A DNA stretch of 64,000 nt, from assembly GCF_016899425.1 (NCBI RefSeq), contig NZ_CP045995.1, positions 2,046,001 to 2,110,000 of the forward strand, read 5' to 3'. The translations under genes and the position numbers were made by a program. This stretch comes from Burkholderia sp. MS389 (GTDB taxonomy: Bacteria; Pseudomonadota; Gammaproteobacteria; Burkholderiales; Burkholderiaceae). Below the pieces are notes generated by a model. That model did no database searches, was not told where the DNA came from, and saw nothing but the letters and a program-made list of their open reading frames with translations. Positions 35,868 through 44,751 of the stretch are shown one piece after another; within the stretch, counting starts at the first letter, position 1; every line of letters starts with the position of its first letter.

Positions 35868-36761
35868 ATGCTCGACTACGCGTTGCTCGATGCCCTCGCG
35901 GCCGTGATCCGGCACGGTTCGTTCGAGCGGGCGGCCAAGGAGCTGAACGTCACGCCGTCGGCCGTGTCGCAGCGCGTGAAGCTGCTGGAGGAGCGGGTCG
36001 GCAGCGTGCTCGTCAAGCGCGGGCAGCCGTGTGTCGCGACCACGTCGGGCGCGCTGCTGTGCCGGCATACCGAACGCGTGCAACTGCTGGAAGCCGAACT
36101 GGGCGGCCGGATGCCCGCATTGCCGGGCCAGATCGCGAGCGCGTGGCCGACGTTGCGCGTGGCCGTCAACGACGACAGCGTCGCGACGTGGTTCATCGAC
36201 GCGGTCGGCCCGTTCTGCACCGAGCGCGAGACGCTGCTCGATCTCGTGATCGACGATCAGGATTACACGGCGTCGCGCATCCGCGACGGCAGCGTGCAGG
36301 GCGCGGTGACCGCGCAGGCCGAGCCGATCCAGGGGTGCCGGTCGGAGCGGCTCGGGCGGATCCGTTATCGTGCGGTGTGCTCGCCGGCGTTTTACGCGCG
36401 CTATTTCGACGCGGGGATCACGCGCGATGCGCTGCGCCGCGCGCCGTGCGTGATGTTCAATCCGAAGGACGGGTTGCAGGCGCGTTTCATCCGGCGCGTG
36501 ACGCGCGCGGATCTCGATCCGCCGCAGCACTGGATACCGCACGTCGCAGGCTATCTGCGCGCATGCGAAACGGGATTGGGATGGGGGATGTGCCCGGACC
36601 GGATGGTCGACCGCCAGCTGGCGGCGGGTGAATTGATCGACATGTCGCGGGGGCGCACCATCGACATCGATCTGTACTGGCAGAGCTGGCGTCTGTCGAT
36701 CGGCTGGCTCGACGATTTCAGCGCGGCGCTGAAGGCGCGCGCCGCGCTGTTTCTCGATTGA
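35868..36761 (+). CDS. argP: LysR-family regulator ArgP/LysG
   Basis: The 297-residue protein opens with a LysR HTH: LLDALAAVIRHGSFERAAKELNVTPSAVSQRVKLLEERVG. The effector domain contains VAVNDDSVATWFIDAVG, typical of ArgP/IciA-type regulators. The gene is divergent from argO with 108 bases between starts, which should hold the ArgP sites. It likely senses basic amino acids and activates export. A hairpin at 36781-36801 lies between it and the convergent fnr-type gene. Confidence 0.9.
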   Translation: MLDYALLDALAAVIRHGSFERAAKELNVTPSAVSQRVKLLEERVGSVLVKRGQPCVATTSGALLCRHTERVQLLEAELGGRMPALPGQIASAWPTLRVAVNDDSVATWFIDAVGPFCTERETLLDLVIDDQDYTASRIRDGSVQGAVTAQAEPIQGCRSERLGRIRYRAVCSPAFYARYFDAGITRDALRRAPCVMFNPKDGLQARFIRRVTRADLDPPQHWIPHVAGYLRACETGLGWGMCPDRMVDRQLAAGELIDMSRGRTIDIDLYWQSWRLSIGWLDDFSAALKARAALFLD

Positions 36762-36780
36762 CCGGCGACGTGATGCAGGC

Positions 36781-36801
36781 GGCGCGCGCGAGATGCGCGC
36801 C
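36781..36801. terminator. Hairpin between convergent argP and FNR-type genes
   Basis: GGCGCGC (36781-36787) and GCGCGCC (36795-36801) enclose a 7-base loop between two convergent stops. Confidence 0.5.
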
Positions 36802-36809
36802 GTGCGGCG

Positions 36810-37556
36810 TCAGACGTGTTGCAGGCCGTCGAAGTCGACGATCTGCACGTGGCGGCCCTGCATTTCGATCAGGCCGCGCTTCTGGAATTTCGACAGCGTG
36901 CGGCTGACCGTTTCGAGCGTCATGCCGAGATAGCTGCCGATATCCTCGCGCGTCATGCGCAGGTTGAATTCCGACGGCGAGTAGCCGCGCTTCAGGTAGC
37001 GCGACGACACGTCGAGCAGGAAAGCGGCGACGCGCTCTTCGGCATTCAGCGAGCCGAGCAGCATCGTTTGCGACGTTTCGCGCACGATCTGTTCGCTCAT
37101 CAGCTTGTGCATGCGCAATTGCATCGAGCCGGCTTCCGAGCACAGCGCCTTGAGCGCGCTGTACGGGATCACGCAGACCGAGCTGTCTTCCAGCGCGACC
37201 GCGGTGCGCGGGTGCGTATCGTCGCAGATGCCGTCGAGGCCGAGCGCTTCGCCGGCGAGATGCAGGCCCGTGACCTGTTCGCGGCCGTCATGGCGCGTCG
37301 CGACGGTTTTCAGCGAACCCGAGCGCACCGCGTACAGGTTGTCGAATGCGTCGCCTTCGCGGAACAGCGCTTCGCCGCGCTTGACCGGGCGCGCCGCGCA
37401 GATGACCGACTCGAGGCGGCTGAGCGCTTCGGGCGCCAGGCCCTGCGGCATGCACAGGTGCCGCATCGCGCACGACGAGCAGTGTGCGGCCTGGCGGGGA
37501 GCCCAGCTACCGGTATGGGGCGCGGCGGCGGGGCGGGTGGCGACGGGCGTCAGCAT
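36810..37556 (-). CDS. FNR-type oxygen-responsive regulator (Crp/Fnr family)
   Basis: The 248-residue protein has an FNR-like cysteine set: C26, C29 and C35 in HCSSCAMRHLC, and C111 in LDGICDD. These bind an oxygen-labile [4Fe-4S] cluster. A cyclic-nucleotide-type barrel follows, and the C-terminal HTH contains EDIGSYLGMTLETVSRTLSKF with the E-SR residues that read TTGAT half-sites. It is an Anr/Fnr-like regulator of anaerobic metabolism. The universal stress protein upstream on the same strand is a frequent FNR target. Confidence 0.9.
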   Translation of the reverse strand: MLTPVATRPAAAPHTGSWAPRQAAHCSSCAMRHLCMPQGLAPEALSRLESVICAARPVKRGEALFREGDAFDNLYAVRSGSLKTVATRHDGREQVTGLHLAGEALGLDGICDDTHPRTAVALEDSSVCVIPYSALKALCSEAGSMQLRMHKLMSEQIVRETSQTMLLGSLNAEERVAAFLLDVSSRYLKRGYSPSEFNLRMTREDIGSYLGMTLETVSRTLSKFQKRGLIEMQGRHVQIVDFDGLQHV

Positions 37557-37659
37557 GATCGTTTACTCCGGCATTGGATCGACGAAATCATTGTCCCACC
37601 GCAAGTTGCCGCTGTCGGGTGACAAAACGTCGCGACCGGCCGCGCGTGCCGAACGCCGC

Positions 37660-38127
37660 TCAGGCAGCCGGCTCGTCCGCGCTGGCGGCCGTCGGGATCA
37701 GCAGCACCGGCAGCGTCGCGTGGCGCACGCATTGTTCGGCGATGCTGCCGAGCACGAGGCGGCGGAAGCCGCGGCGGCCGTGCGTGCCGAGCACGAGCAG
37801 ATCGGCGCCGAACGCTTTCGCGCCGTCGAGGATCAGCGACGACACGTCGTTGAGCGACGTCGCTTCGTTCAGCCGCGTTTCGCCTTTCACGCCGGCGGCC
37901 TGCATCAGCTTCGCGAAATCCTGCGCGAGCGCGTTGCCCTGCGCGACGAGCTGATCGCGCAGCACGGACGGATCGTAGCCGGGCACGTTGTAGTAGATCG
38001 CGGCGTTCTCGACGACGTAGAACGGCTGCAGCTCCGCGCCGTGCGATTTCGCGAGCGCCAGCGCGGCATCGAACGCATGGCGGGACGTGTCGCTGCCGTC
38101 GACGGCAACCAGAATTCGCTTGTACAT
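37660..38127 (-). CDS. Universal stress protein (UspA family)
   Basis: The 155-residue protein has YKRILVAVDGSDTSRHAFDAALALA at its start and the ATP-binding GTHGRRGFRRLVLGSIAEQCVRHATLPVLLI at its end. GGAGAC precedes the ATG at 38127. It is of the Usp type that helps survival under low oxygen or other stress. It lies just upstream of the FNR-type gene on the same strand and may be controlled by it; no clear FNR box was found. Confidence 0.9.
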   Translation of the reverse strand: MYKRILVAVDGSDTSRHAFDAALALAKSHGAELQPFYVVENAAIYYNVPGYDPSVLRDQLVAQGNALAQDFAKLMQAAGVKGETRLNEATSLNDVSSLILDGAKAFGADLLVLGTHGRRGFRRLVLGSIAEQCVRHATLPVLLIPTAASADEPAA

Positions 38128-38651
38128 AGTGTCTCCGAGTGGCGGGTTGAAACGAAGTCGGCCGGATGGCCGATCGGGGTGGGCAATACGCAACGCTGCG
38201 AGGCAGGGTAAACCAACGGTCGCGATCGTGCAGCGAGGCGCCTGCCGGGCCGTGCGACCGCGCTGTCGCTGTCTGTGCCGGCCCTGCGTGGCCATGCGCG
38301 CAACGCGTGCTGCATCGCGCGATGGGTGTCGTATGGTTCGGCTGCGTCGTCGGCGAAAACGCATGCGCGCGCATCGACCCGGCCCGGCAACCACGCCGAT
38401 GCGCCGTACGTCTCGCCATTGAATCGCAATCGCGCCGTGACGCGATGACTTCGGTCAACGCATGCGCGTCGACACGATGCACGGCATGCATGATTGCGAA
38501 TCCCGATGCCAATACGCGGCATCGTTCACCGCGGCATCGTGCGAGCGAGTAGCGGCCCGCGCTCCGGTCGCGCGCGGATGCACCGCCATCGATCACCGTC
38601 ATCGACCGATCGCGATTCCCAATCGAACGATCGATTCAAACGCCGCGCCGG
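38128..38651. other. Intergenic region upstream of the usp gene
   Basis: About 520 bases hold no supported gene. Only a weak FNR-box-like ATGAC-N4-GTCAA at about 38444-38457 was noticed. The usp promoter should lie here. Confidence 0.4.
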
Positions 38652-39059
38652 CTATCCTGGCACAACGGTCAACTCGATCACGCGCGCCGGCCGGCGGCCG
38701 TGGCCGGGCCAATACGCGCTGCCGTACATCCGGTGAACGGGACCGAACGGCGTGTCGCCTGCAGACGGCGCGTCGAAGCCTTTCTCGATCACCCTGTAGC
38801 CGGCGCGTAGCGCGAACGCCGGATGGTTGCCGTCGGGGCGACTGTCGAATCCGGCCAAACCGTCGCCGGCTTCCGGCATCGCATTGACGAGCGATGCGTT
38901 GCTGCGCGTGATCTGGTCGGGCGAGATCGGCCCGACGCCGGCGAGGCGCGACGCTTCGCGGTGCTTGCCGTCGGTGTCGACCGTGCTGTCGTGCGTGTCG
39001 TCGTTGTCGAGTTCGATGCTGCGCGGATGCGCACCCCGTGTTTGAGCGGACGATTCCAT
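38652..39059 (-). CDS. Small hypothetical protein, possibly DUF3005
   Basis: The 135-residue protein begins at an ATG preceded by AGGAGA. It is polar and Asp-rich at the N-terminus (IELDNDDTHDSTVDTDGKHREAS). It then shows FALRAGYRVIEKGFDAPSAGDTPFGPVHRMYGSAYW, ending VIELTVVPG. It resembles Burkholderia DUF3005 proteins, but this memory-based match is uncertain. No transmembrane segment or signal peptide is present. It is isolated between gaps. Confidence 0.6.
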   Translation of the reverse strand: MESSAQTRGAHPRSIELDNDDTHDSTVDTDGKHREASRLAGVGPISPDQITRSNASLVNAMPEAGDGLAGFDSRPDGNHPAFALRAGYRVIEKGFDAPSAGDTPFGPVHRMYGSAYWPGHGRRPARVIELTVVPG

Positions 39060-39337
39060 CGCGGCTCTCCTGGCGGCGACACGCTCCGGATCGAAGCAAA
39101 TCCCGTTCCGGGCACGACGGGAAAAGGCGCGCGGGCGATCGCCGCGGTCGCGCGACGCGCACTGATTTGTCATGATTTATTTCAGCTAGAAGACGCGTTT
39201 TCTACAGAGTATGATTCTTTTCCTGCGAAGCGGCGACAGGGGATGAAGTCTCGCCGCCTCTGCCCGCGCCGGGGCGCCGCAGCACCCTTAAAGACGGGTA
39301 GCGAACAACAAAGCAAGGGACTAGAGGTGGCGGACTC

Positions 39338-39571
39338 ATGCAAGCGACTACTGCCTTCACGCATCGCGGTTATCTGTTGAATTGCGCGCCCGCACGCGCC
39401 AGTGACGGTTCGTTCAAGCCCTACGTCGTGATCTCCCGATCGAGCGACGGGGAACTCGTGGCGAACCGGTTTTTTCCGATCGAGCTCCAGTTCAACGACG
39501 AAGGCGACGCGATCGCGCACGCGCGCGACTGGGCCGTGCGCTGGATCGACGCGAGCAGCATCGCGATGTGA
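39338..39571 (+). CDS. Small conserved-looking hypothetical protein
   Basis: This 77-residue soluble protein has a mixed strand/helix pattern (PYVVISRSSDGELVANRFFPIELQFNDEGDAIAHARDWAVRWID). Its composition is that of a real gene, and AGAGGTGG precedes the ATG. The function is unknown. It stands alone between DUF3005-like and serine acetyltransferase genes. Confidence 0.6.
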   Translation: MQATTAFTHRGYLLNCAPARASDGSFKPYVVISRSSDGELVANRFFPIELQFNDEGDAIAHARDWAVRWIDASSIAM

Positions 39572-39709
39572 CGCCGTCGCCCGCGAGCAGCGTCGGCCGT
39601 CCGGCCGATCCCCGGGGGCGCCGCTCCCGGACAAAAAACGCGGTAATCTTGCGGAACCCGTCACTTTATTAGCGGCCGCGCAACCGCGCTCGGCTGTCTG
39701 CATTGGCCT

Positions 39710-40630
39710 ATGTCGACATCACCCGCCCGTCAGTGGGGCCTCGAAGAAATCGTCGCCGGCTTGCGCGAGTCGCGCGAGGAACTCCATCGCACGCGCCATC
39801 CGCGCGGCATCCGCGAGCTGCCGTCGCGCGATGCAATCTGCAAGATTGTGACCGGCCTGCGCGCGTCGATGTTTCCGACGCACTACGGTGCGCCCGACCT
39901 GACCGACGAAAGCGTCGACTACTACGTCGGCCACACGCTCGAAAGCACGCTGCGCGTGTTGTCCGAGCAGATTCGCCGCGCGCTGCCGTTCCTGCCCGAG
40001 CATGTCGACACGCCGTTCGCCGAGCTCGACGAACGCGCGTTCGAGATCGCGCGCGAGTTCGGCCGGCAGTTGCCGGCGATCCGCGCGCTGCTCGTCAGCG
40101 ACATCCAGGCCGCGTACGCGGGCGATCCGGCCGCGCAGCACATCACCGAGATCCTGCTGTGCTACCCCGGCGTGTTCGCGATGATGCACCATCGGCTCGC
40201 GCACGCGCTGCACCAGCTTGGCGTGCCGTTGCTCGCGCGGTTCATCAATGAAATCGCGCACTCGGCCACCGGCATCGACATTCATCCGGGCGCGCAGATC
40301 GGCCCGAGCTTCTTCATCGACCACGGCACCGGTGTCGTGATCGGCGAAACCGCGATCATCGGCGAACGCGTGCGCGTGTACCAGGCCGTCACGCTCGGCG
40401 CGAAAAGTTTCCCGGCGGATGGCGAAGGCGCGCTGGTGAAGGGCAATGCGCGGCACCCGATCGTCGAGGATGACGTGGTGATCTACGCGGGCGCGACGAT
40501 TCTCGGCCGCGTGACGATCGGGCGCGGCTCGGTGATCGGCGGCAACGTGTGGCTCACGCACAGCGTGCCGCCCGGCACGAGCGTCGCGCAGGGCAAGGTT
40601 CGCGAGGGCGGGAGCGCGGAGAAGCCGTAA
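39710..40630 (+). CDS. epsC: Serine O-acetyltransferase (CysE/EpsC type)
   Basis: The 306-residue protein is a serine acetyltransferase. It has an N-terminal helical part and a C-terminal left-handed beta-helix with hexapeptide repeats: ATGIDIHPGAQIGPSFFIDHGTGVVIGETAIIGERVRVYQ, then IVEDDVVIYAGATILGRVTIG. The catalytic His-Asp pair is in FFIDHGTG. It makes O-acetylserine for cysteine synthesis. It is longer than the E. coli CysE and fits the EpsC subfamily. No cysteine synthase gene is next to it. Confidence 0.9.
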   Translation: MSTSPARQWGLEEIVAGLRESREELHRTRHPRGIRELPSRDAICKIVTGLRASMFPTHYGAPDLTDESVDYYVGHTLESTLRVLSEQIRRALPFLPEHVDTPFAELDERAFEIAREFGRQLPAIRALLVSDIQAAYAGDPAAQHITEILLCYPGVFAMMHHRLAHALHQLGVPLLARFINEIAHSATGIDIHPGAQIGPSFFIDHGTGVVIGETAIIGERVRVYQAVTLGAKSFPADGEGALVKGNARHPIVEDDVVIYAGATILGRVTIGRGSVIGGNVWLTHSVPPGTSVAQGKVREGGSAEKP

Positions 40631-40796
40631 CGTGGCGGCGGGCGAATGCGCGGGGGTGGTTCTGCACAACGCGGCGCACGACGCGTAATGGATCGGCGGC
40701 CGGCCCGCCGTCGGGCGTTATCGGGCGTGAGCGGCGCGAAGCTTGTTCGACCTGTCGCACGACGGCGGCGCGCAGCCGCCTTCGTTCATCGAAGCG

Positions 40797-41600
40797 TCAG
40801 TGCTTGCCGTCCGGCGAGCGGTGCTTGTACAGCACGTCCTGATCGACGCGGATCAGGTTCTGGCCCGCATCGACGACGAAATCCACGCCGTTGTATGCAT
40901 TGCCCGTCAGCAACAGGATCGCGCTCGCGACGTCGTCGGGGCCCGCGATGCGCGCGAGCGGCGTCGACGCGCGGCTCGCGTGTTCGAAGTCGGCCTGCGT
41001 CTGGTCGTCGCTCGGCAGCATCAGCCCCGGGAACACCGCATTCACGCGCAACACCGGCGCGGACGACAGCGCGAGCATCTGCGTGAGGTTGCCGAGCGCG
41101 GCCTTCGCGACCGTGTAGCTGAAATGGTCGCGGTGAAAGTTTTCCTTGATCTTCTGGTCGACCACGTTCACGACGACGCCCTGCGTGCCGGCCGCGCGGG
41201 CCCGCTCGTAGAACGCGCGCGTGAGCAGGATCGGCGCGCGGCAGTTGACGGCCCACGCGTGGTCGAACGCCGCGAGATCGAAGCTCGGGAAATGGTCCTG
41301 CCAGAACACCGACGCGTTGTTGACCAGCACGTCGAGGCGCCCGAAGCGCGCATACACCTGGTCGATCAGCGCGGTGATCTGCGCGGCATCGGACAGGTCG
41401 GCCTGCAGCGCGACCGAATCGTGCCCGCGTTCGGCGATCGTTCGAGCAGCGGCCTGCGCGGCATCGGCCGAACGGTCGTAGTGCACCGCGGTGCGATAGC
41501 CGTGCGCGGCGAAATACTCGGCGAACGCGCGCCCGGCCCGGCGCGCGGCGCCGGTCACGAGCACGACCGGCGCGTGCGCCGTTTGCTTCGTCTGCTCCAT
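40797..41600 (-). CDS. Pteridine-reductase-like SDR, coupled to folE
   Basis: The 267-residue protein has the TGAARRAGRAFAEYF Rossmann variant of pteridine reductases (TGxxxRxG in place of TGxxxGIG), then LVNNASVFWQDHF and the catalytic YTVAKAALG. This fits FolM/PTR1-type reduction of dihydromonapterin or dihydrofolate. The start ATG shares its A with the folE stop (TGATG), so the two are translationally coupled. Together they would make a reduced pterin cofactor. Confidence 0.8.
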   Translation of the reverse strand: MEQTKQTAHAPVVLVTGAARRAGRAFAEYFAAHGYRTAVHYDRSADAAQAAARTIAERGHDSVALQADLSDAAQITALIDQVYARFGRLDVLVNNASVFWQDHFPSFDLAAFDHAWAVNCRAPILLTRAFYERARAAGTQGVVVNVVDQKIKENFHRDHFSYTVAKAALGNLTQMLALSSAPVLRVNAVFPGLMLPSDDQTQADFEHASRASTPLARIAGPDDVASAILLLTGNAYNGVDFVVDAGQNLIRVDQDVLYKHRSPDGKH

Positions 41601-42235
41601 CAGGTATTCGTCAGGTTGACCGAGGAAGGATTCGCGACGATCGACAGGAATTCGCGACGCGTCGACGGATCGGTGCGGAACGTACCGAGCATGCGCGACG
41701 TGACCATCTCGACGCCCGGCTTGTGCACGCCGCGCGTCGAGATGCACTGGTGCGCGGCTTCGAGGATCACGCCGACGCCCTTCGGCTGCAGCACGTCGAA
41801 CAGCGTGTCGGCGATCTGCACGGTCATCTTTTCCTGGATCTGCAGGCGCTTCGCGAATGCGTCGACGAGGCGCGCGAGCTTCGAAATGCCGACGACGCGA
41901 TGGTTCGGCAGATACGCGACGTGCGCGCGGCCGATGATCGGCACCATGTGATGCTCGCAGTAGCTCTCGAAGCGGATGTCCTTCAGCACGATCATTTCGT
42001 CGTAGCCGTCGACCTCGCTGAACGTGCGCGCGAGGATGTCGCGCGGCTCCAGCGCATAGCCGGCGAAGAACTGCTCGTAGGCGCGCACGACGCGTGCGGG
42101 CGTGTCGAGCAAGCCTTCGCGCGCGGGATCGTCGCCGGCCCAGCGCAACAGCACGCGGACGGCGTCTTCTGCTTCTTCACGGCTCGGCCGCGAGGCGACC
42201 GGCTCGGGCTGTGTGGTTTTCTTTCCCTTACCCAT
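41600..42235 (-). CDS. folE: GTP cyclohydrolase I
   Basis: The 211-residue protein contains the type I signature FESYCEHHMVPIIGRAHVAYLPN and the C-terminal QCISTRGVHKPGVEMVTSRMLG. It opens GTP to dihydroneopterin triphosphate for folate or pterin cofactors. The zinc ligands are Cys in YCEHH, His in EHH and Cys in QCIS. The stop overlaps the start of the pteridine-reductase-like gene. Confidence 0.94.
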   Translation of the reverse strand: MGKGKKTTQPEPVASRPSREEAEDAVRVLLRWAGDDPAREGLLDTPARVVRAYEQFFAGYALEPRDILARTFSEVDGYDEMIVLKDIRFESYCEHHMVPIIGRAHVAYLPNHRVVGISKLARLVDAFAKRLQIQEKMTVQIADTLFDVLQPKGVGVILEAAHQCISTRGVHKPGVEMVTSRMLGTFRTDPSTRREFLSIVANPSSVNLTNT

Positions 42236-42309
42236 GTAGTGGCTCCATCGAAGGCCGCCTGCGGCGGCCGATATCCGGCCATTGTTTCATGCTTTCGCCG
42301 GTCGTGTGT

Positions 42310-42327
42310 GCGGGCCGCCGCGCCCGC
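42310..42327 (-). terminator. Hairpin after the LysR gene
   Basis: GCGGGC (42310-42315) and GCCCGC (42322-42327) lie just after the LysR stop on the minus strand. There is no U-run. Confidence 0.4.
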
Positions 42328-42331
42328 TTCT

Positions 42332-43258
42332 TTACTTCGGCCATTCGTCCTGCTCGTCGTTGAACAGCGACGCGACGACGCCGCGCAGCCATGCGGTGCG
42401 CGGATCGTTGTGGTACTTGCGATGCCAGTGCTGTTTCAGGTCGAAGCGCGGCAGCGCGAGCGGCGGCTCGACGGGCACGATGAACGCGTGCTCGGCCGCG
42501 TACGCATAGCCGATCGCATGCGGCACCGTCGCGATCAGGTCGGTGCGGCTCAGGATGAACGGCAGACTCATGAAGTGCGGCGTTTCGAGCACCGCGCGGC
42601 GCTGCATGCGCTGCTTCGCCAGATATTTCTCGAGCACCTCCTGGCTGCGGCCTTCGGCGCGCACGACGGCGTGGCCGCACGTGAGGAACTGCTCGACCGT
42701 GAACGGCGGCGTCTGCTCGAACGGATGGCCGCGCCGCATCAGGCAGACGAACCGGTGCGTGAACAGCCGCTGCTGGAAGAAGTTGTTGCCGTCGAGATCG
42801 GGGAAGTAGCCGACCGCGAGATCGATCGACCCGGCTTCGAGGCCGCGTCCGACTTCGTCGTGCGCGAGCGAGACCGAACGCAGGTTCGCGTGCGGCGCAA
42901 GCGTCGCGAACGCCTGCAGCAGCTTCGGCAGGAACACGATCTCGCCGACGTCGGACAGCGCGATCGAGAACGTATGCGTGCTCGCGGCCGGGTCGAAGTC
43001 GTGCGGCGCGACGAGGCCGCGCTCGATCTGCGCGAGCGCGTCGCGGGCGGCCGGCAGCAGCGCGAGCGCGCGCGGCGTCGGCTCCATCCCGCGCGACGTG
43101 CGCACGAACAGCGGATCGCCGAAGTATTCGCGCAGCCGGCCGAGCGCCGTGCTCACGCGCGGCTGGCTCACGCCGAGCAGGTCGCCCGCGCGGCTGACGT
43201 TGCGCGTGTCGTCGAGTGCGACGAGGTAGGGAATCAGGTTCAGGTCGAGCGGGTCCAT
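42332..43258 (-). CDS. LysR-family regulator divergent from pobA
   Basis: The 308-residue protein has a LysR HTH, NLIPYLVALDDTRNVSRAGDLLGVSQPRVSTALGRLREYFG, followed by an effector domain. The ATG at 43258 is preferred over the in-frame TTG at 43279. It is divergent from pobA with 117 bases between starts, so it probably responds to 4-hydroxybenzoate and controls pobA. IclR-type operator motifs also occur here, so a second regulator may act. Confidence 0.88.
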   Translation of the reverse strand: MDPLDLNLIPYLVALDDTRNVSRAGDLLGVSQPRVSTALGRLREYFGDPLFVRTSRGMEPTPRALALLPAARDALAQIERGLVAPHDFDPAASTHTFSIALSDVGEIVFLPKLLQAFATLAPHANLRSVSLAHDEVGRGLEAGSIDLAVGYFPDLDGNNFFQQRLFTHRFVCLMRRGHPFEQTPPFTVEQFLTCGHAVVRAEGRSQEVLEKYLAKQRMQRRAVLETPHFMSLPFILSRTDLIATVPHAIGYAYAAEHAFIVPVEPPLALPRFDLKQHWHRKYHNDPRTAWLRGVVASLFNDEQDEWPK

Positions 43259-43339
43259 CGCCGGGGCCGGTATCTTCAAAACGTATACAACATATCTCCT
43301 GAATCGCGTTGCCGCATAGTCGGGAAAGCGCTCAAATGT

Positions 43340-43355
43340 GTTCCATTATTCGAAC
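43340..43355. promoter_or_regulatory. Possible IclR-type (PobR/PcaR) operator upstream of pobA
   Basis: GTTCCATTATTCGAAC is a near-palindrome 21 bases upstream of the pobA start. Its reverse complement begins GTTCGAATAAT, close to the PcaR/PobR consensus GTTCGATAATCGCAC as I recall it. Confidence 0.5.
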
Positions 43356-43375
43356 CAAAGTTCTGGAGACGAACA

Positions 43376-44608
43376 ATGCGCACCCAAGTCGCGATCGTCG
43401 GCGCCGGTCCGTCCGGCCTTCTGCTTTCCCACCTGCTGCGCCTGCAAGGCGTCGATTCCATCCTCGTCGAAGCGCGCTCGCGCGAATACTGCGAGAACCG
43501 CATCCGCGCCGGTGTGCTGGAGCAGGGCACGGTCGACACGCTGAACGAAGCCGGCCTCGGCGACCGGATGCGCCGCGAAGGGCTCGAACATCACGGCATC
43601 GAGCTGCTGTTCGATGGCCAGCGCCACCGCATCGACCTGTCCGAACTGACCGGCGGGCGCGCGATCACCGTCTACAGCCAGCATGAAGTCGTGCGCGACC
43701 TGATCGCGGCCGGCGTCGAGCACGGCCATCAGATGCACTTCGAAGTGAGCGACGTCGCGCTGCACGACGTCGAAAGCGAGCACCCGTTCGTCACGTTCAA
43801 GCACGCGGACGGCCGCGCGGACCGCATCGACTGCGATTACATCGCCGGCTGCGACGGCTTCCACGGCATCGCACGCCAGACGATTCCCGCCGAGCGGCTG
43901 AACACGTTCGAGCGCGTCTACCCGTTCGCGTGGCTCGGCATCCTCGCTGACGCGGCGCCGTCGCTCGACGAGCTCGTGTATGCGCATCACGACAACGGTT
44001 TCGCGTTGTTCTCGATGCGCTCGCCGACGGTCACGCGCCTGTACCTGCAGTGCAAGCCGGATGAAGACCTCGCCGAATGGTCCGACGCGCGGATCTGGGA
44101 CGAACTGCACACGCGTTTCTCGAACGACACCGGCTGGACGCCGACCGAGGGCCGGATCACGCAGAAGAGCGTGACGCCGATGCGCAGCTTCGTGTCGGAG
44201 ACGATGCAGCACGGCCGCCTGTTCCTCGCCGGCGACGCCGCGCACATCGTGCCGCCGACCGGCGCGAAGGGGATGAACCTCGCGGTGGCCGACGTCCGCG
44301 CGCTGTCGCGCGCGCTCGGCGCGCGCTACCGGACGGGCGACGCGACGCCGCTCGAGCGCTATTCGGCGACCTGCCTCGAACGCGTGTGGCGCGCCGAGCA
44401 CTTTTCTTACTTCATGACGAACATGCTGCATGCGTCGCCGGACGACTCCCCGTTCGTCAATCGCCTGAAGTTTGCCGAGCTGAAATACGTGACGCGTTCG
44501 CGGGCCGCCGCGCAGTCGCTCGCCGAAAACTACGTCGGCTTGCCGTTCGACGACGCGACGCCCCCCGAGCGAACCCGCCTTGACAACGCGCTGTGCGCGA
44601 CTCTATGA
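43376..44608 (+). CDS. pobA: 4-hydroxybenzoate 3-monooxygenase
   Basis: The 410-residue flavoprotein opens VAIVGAGPSGLLLSHLLRLQG (FAD Rossmann) and contains the GDAAHIVPPTGAKGMNLAVADV FAD/NADPH motif near the C-terminal third. It hydroxylates 4-hydroxybenzoate to protocatechuate, the entry to the beta-ketoadipate pathway. Length fits family (about 390-410). CTGGAGA precedes the ATG at 43376. The downstream pcaIJ genes share a similar operator motif. Confidence 0.96.
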   Translation: MRTQVAIVGAGPSGLLLSHLLRLQGVDSILVEARSREYCENRIRAGVLEQGTVDTLNEAGLGDRMRREGLEHHGIELLFDGQRHRIDLSELTGGRAITVYSQHEVVRDLIAAGVEHGHQMHFEVSDVALHDVESEHPFVTFKHADGRADRIDCDYIAGCDGFHGIARQTIPAERLNTFERVYPFAWLGILADAAPSLDELVYAHHDNGFALFSMRSPTVTRLYLQCKPDEDLAEWSDARIWDELHTRFSNDTGWTPTEGRITQKSVTPMRSFVSETMQHGRLFLAGDAAHIVPPTGAKGMNLAVADVRALSRALGARYRTGDATPLERYSATCLERVWRAEHFSYFMTNMLHASPDDSPFVNRLKFAELKYVTRSRAAAQSLAENYVGLPFDDATPPERTRLDNALCATL

Positions 44609-44617
44609 TCGGCCATC

Positions 44618-44651
44618 GTTCGCTAATCGAATCAAGGTTCGAATAGCGAAC
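44618..44651. promoter_or_regulatory. Probable PcaR-type operator, 34-bp imperfect palindrome upstream of pcaI
   Basis: GTTCGCTA (44618-44625) pairs with TAGCGAAC (44644-44651), with inner TCGAA/TTCGA arms. The left half GTTCGCTAATCGAAT matches the PcaR site GTTCGATAATCGCAC in 12 of 15 positions by my reading. Confidence 0.6.
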
Positions 44652-44751
44652 AAAAGCCGAGGGTCGACGAAGGCCTCCGGCGCGGCACGCGGCACGCGCG
44701 TGTCCTCTCGACAGGCCGCGCACGAGCCGCGGGTTCGCATCAGGAAGAGAC

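Noticed and set aside
38444..38457. Possible FNR box ATGAC-N4-GTCAA upstream of the usp gene
   Set aside because: Both half-sites deviate from TTGAT/ATCAA and it lies more than 300 bases from the start codon.
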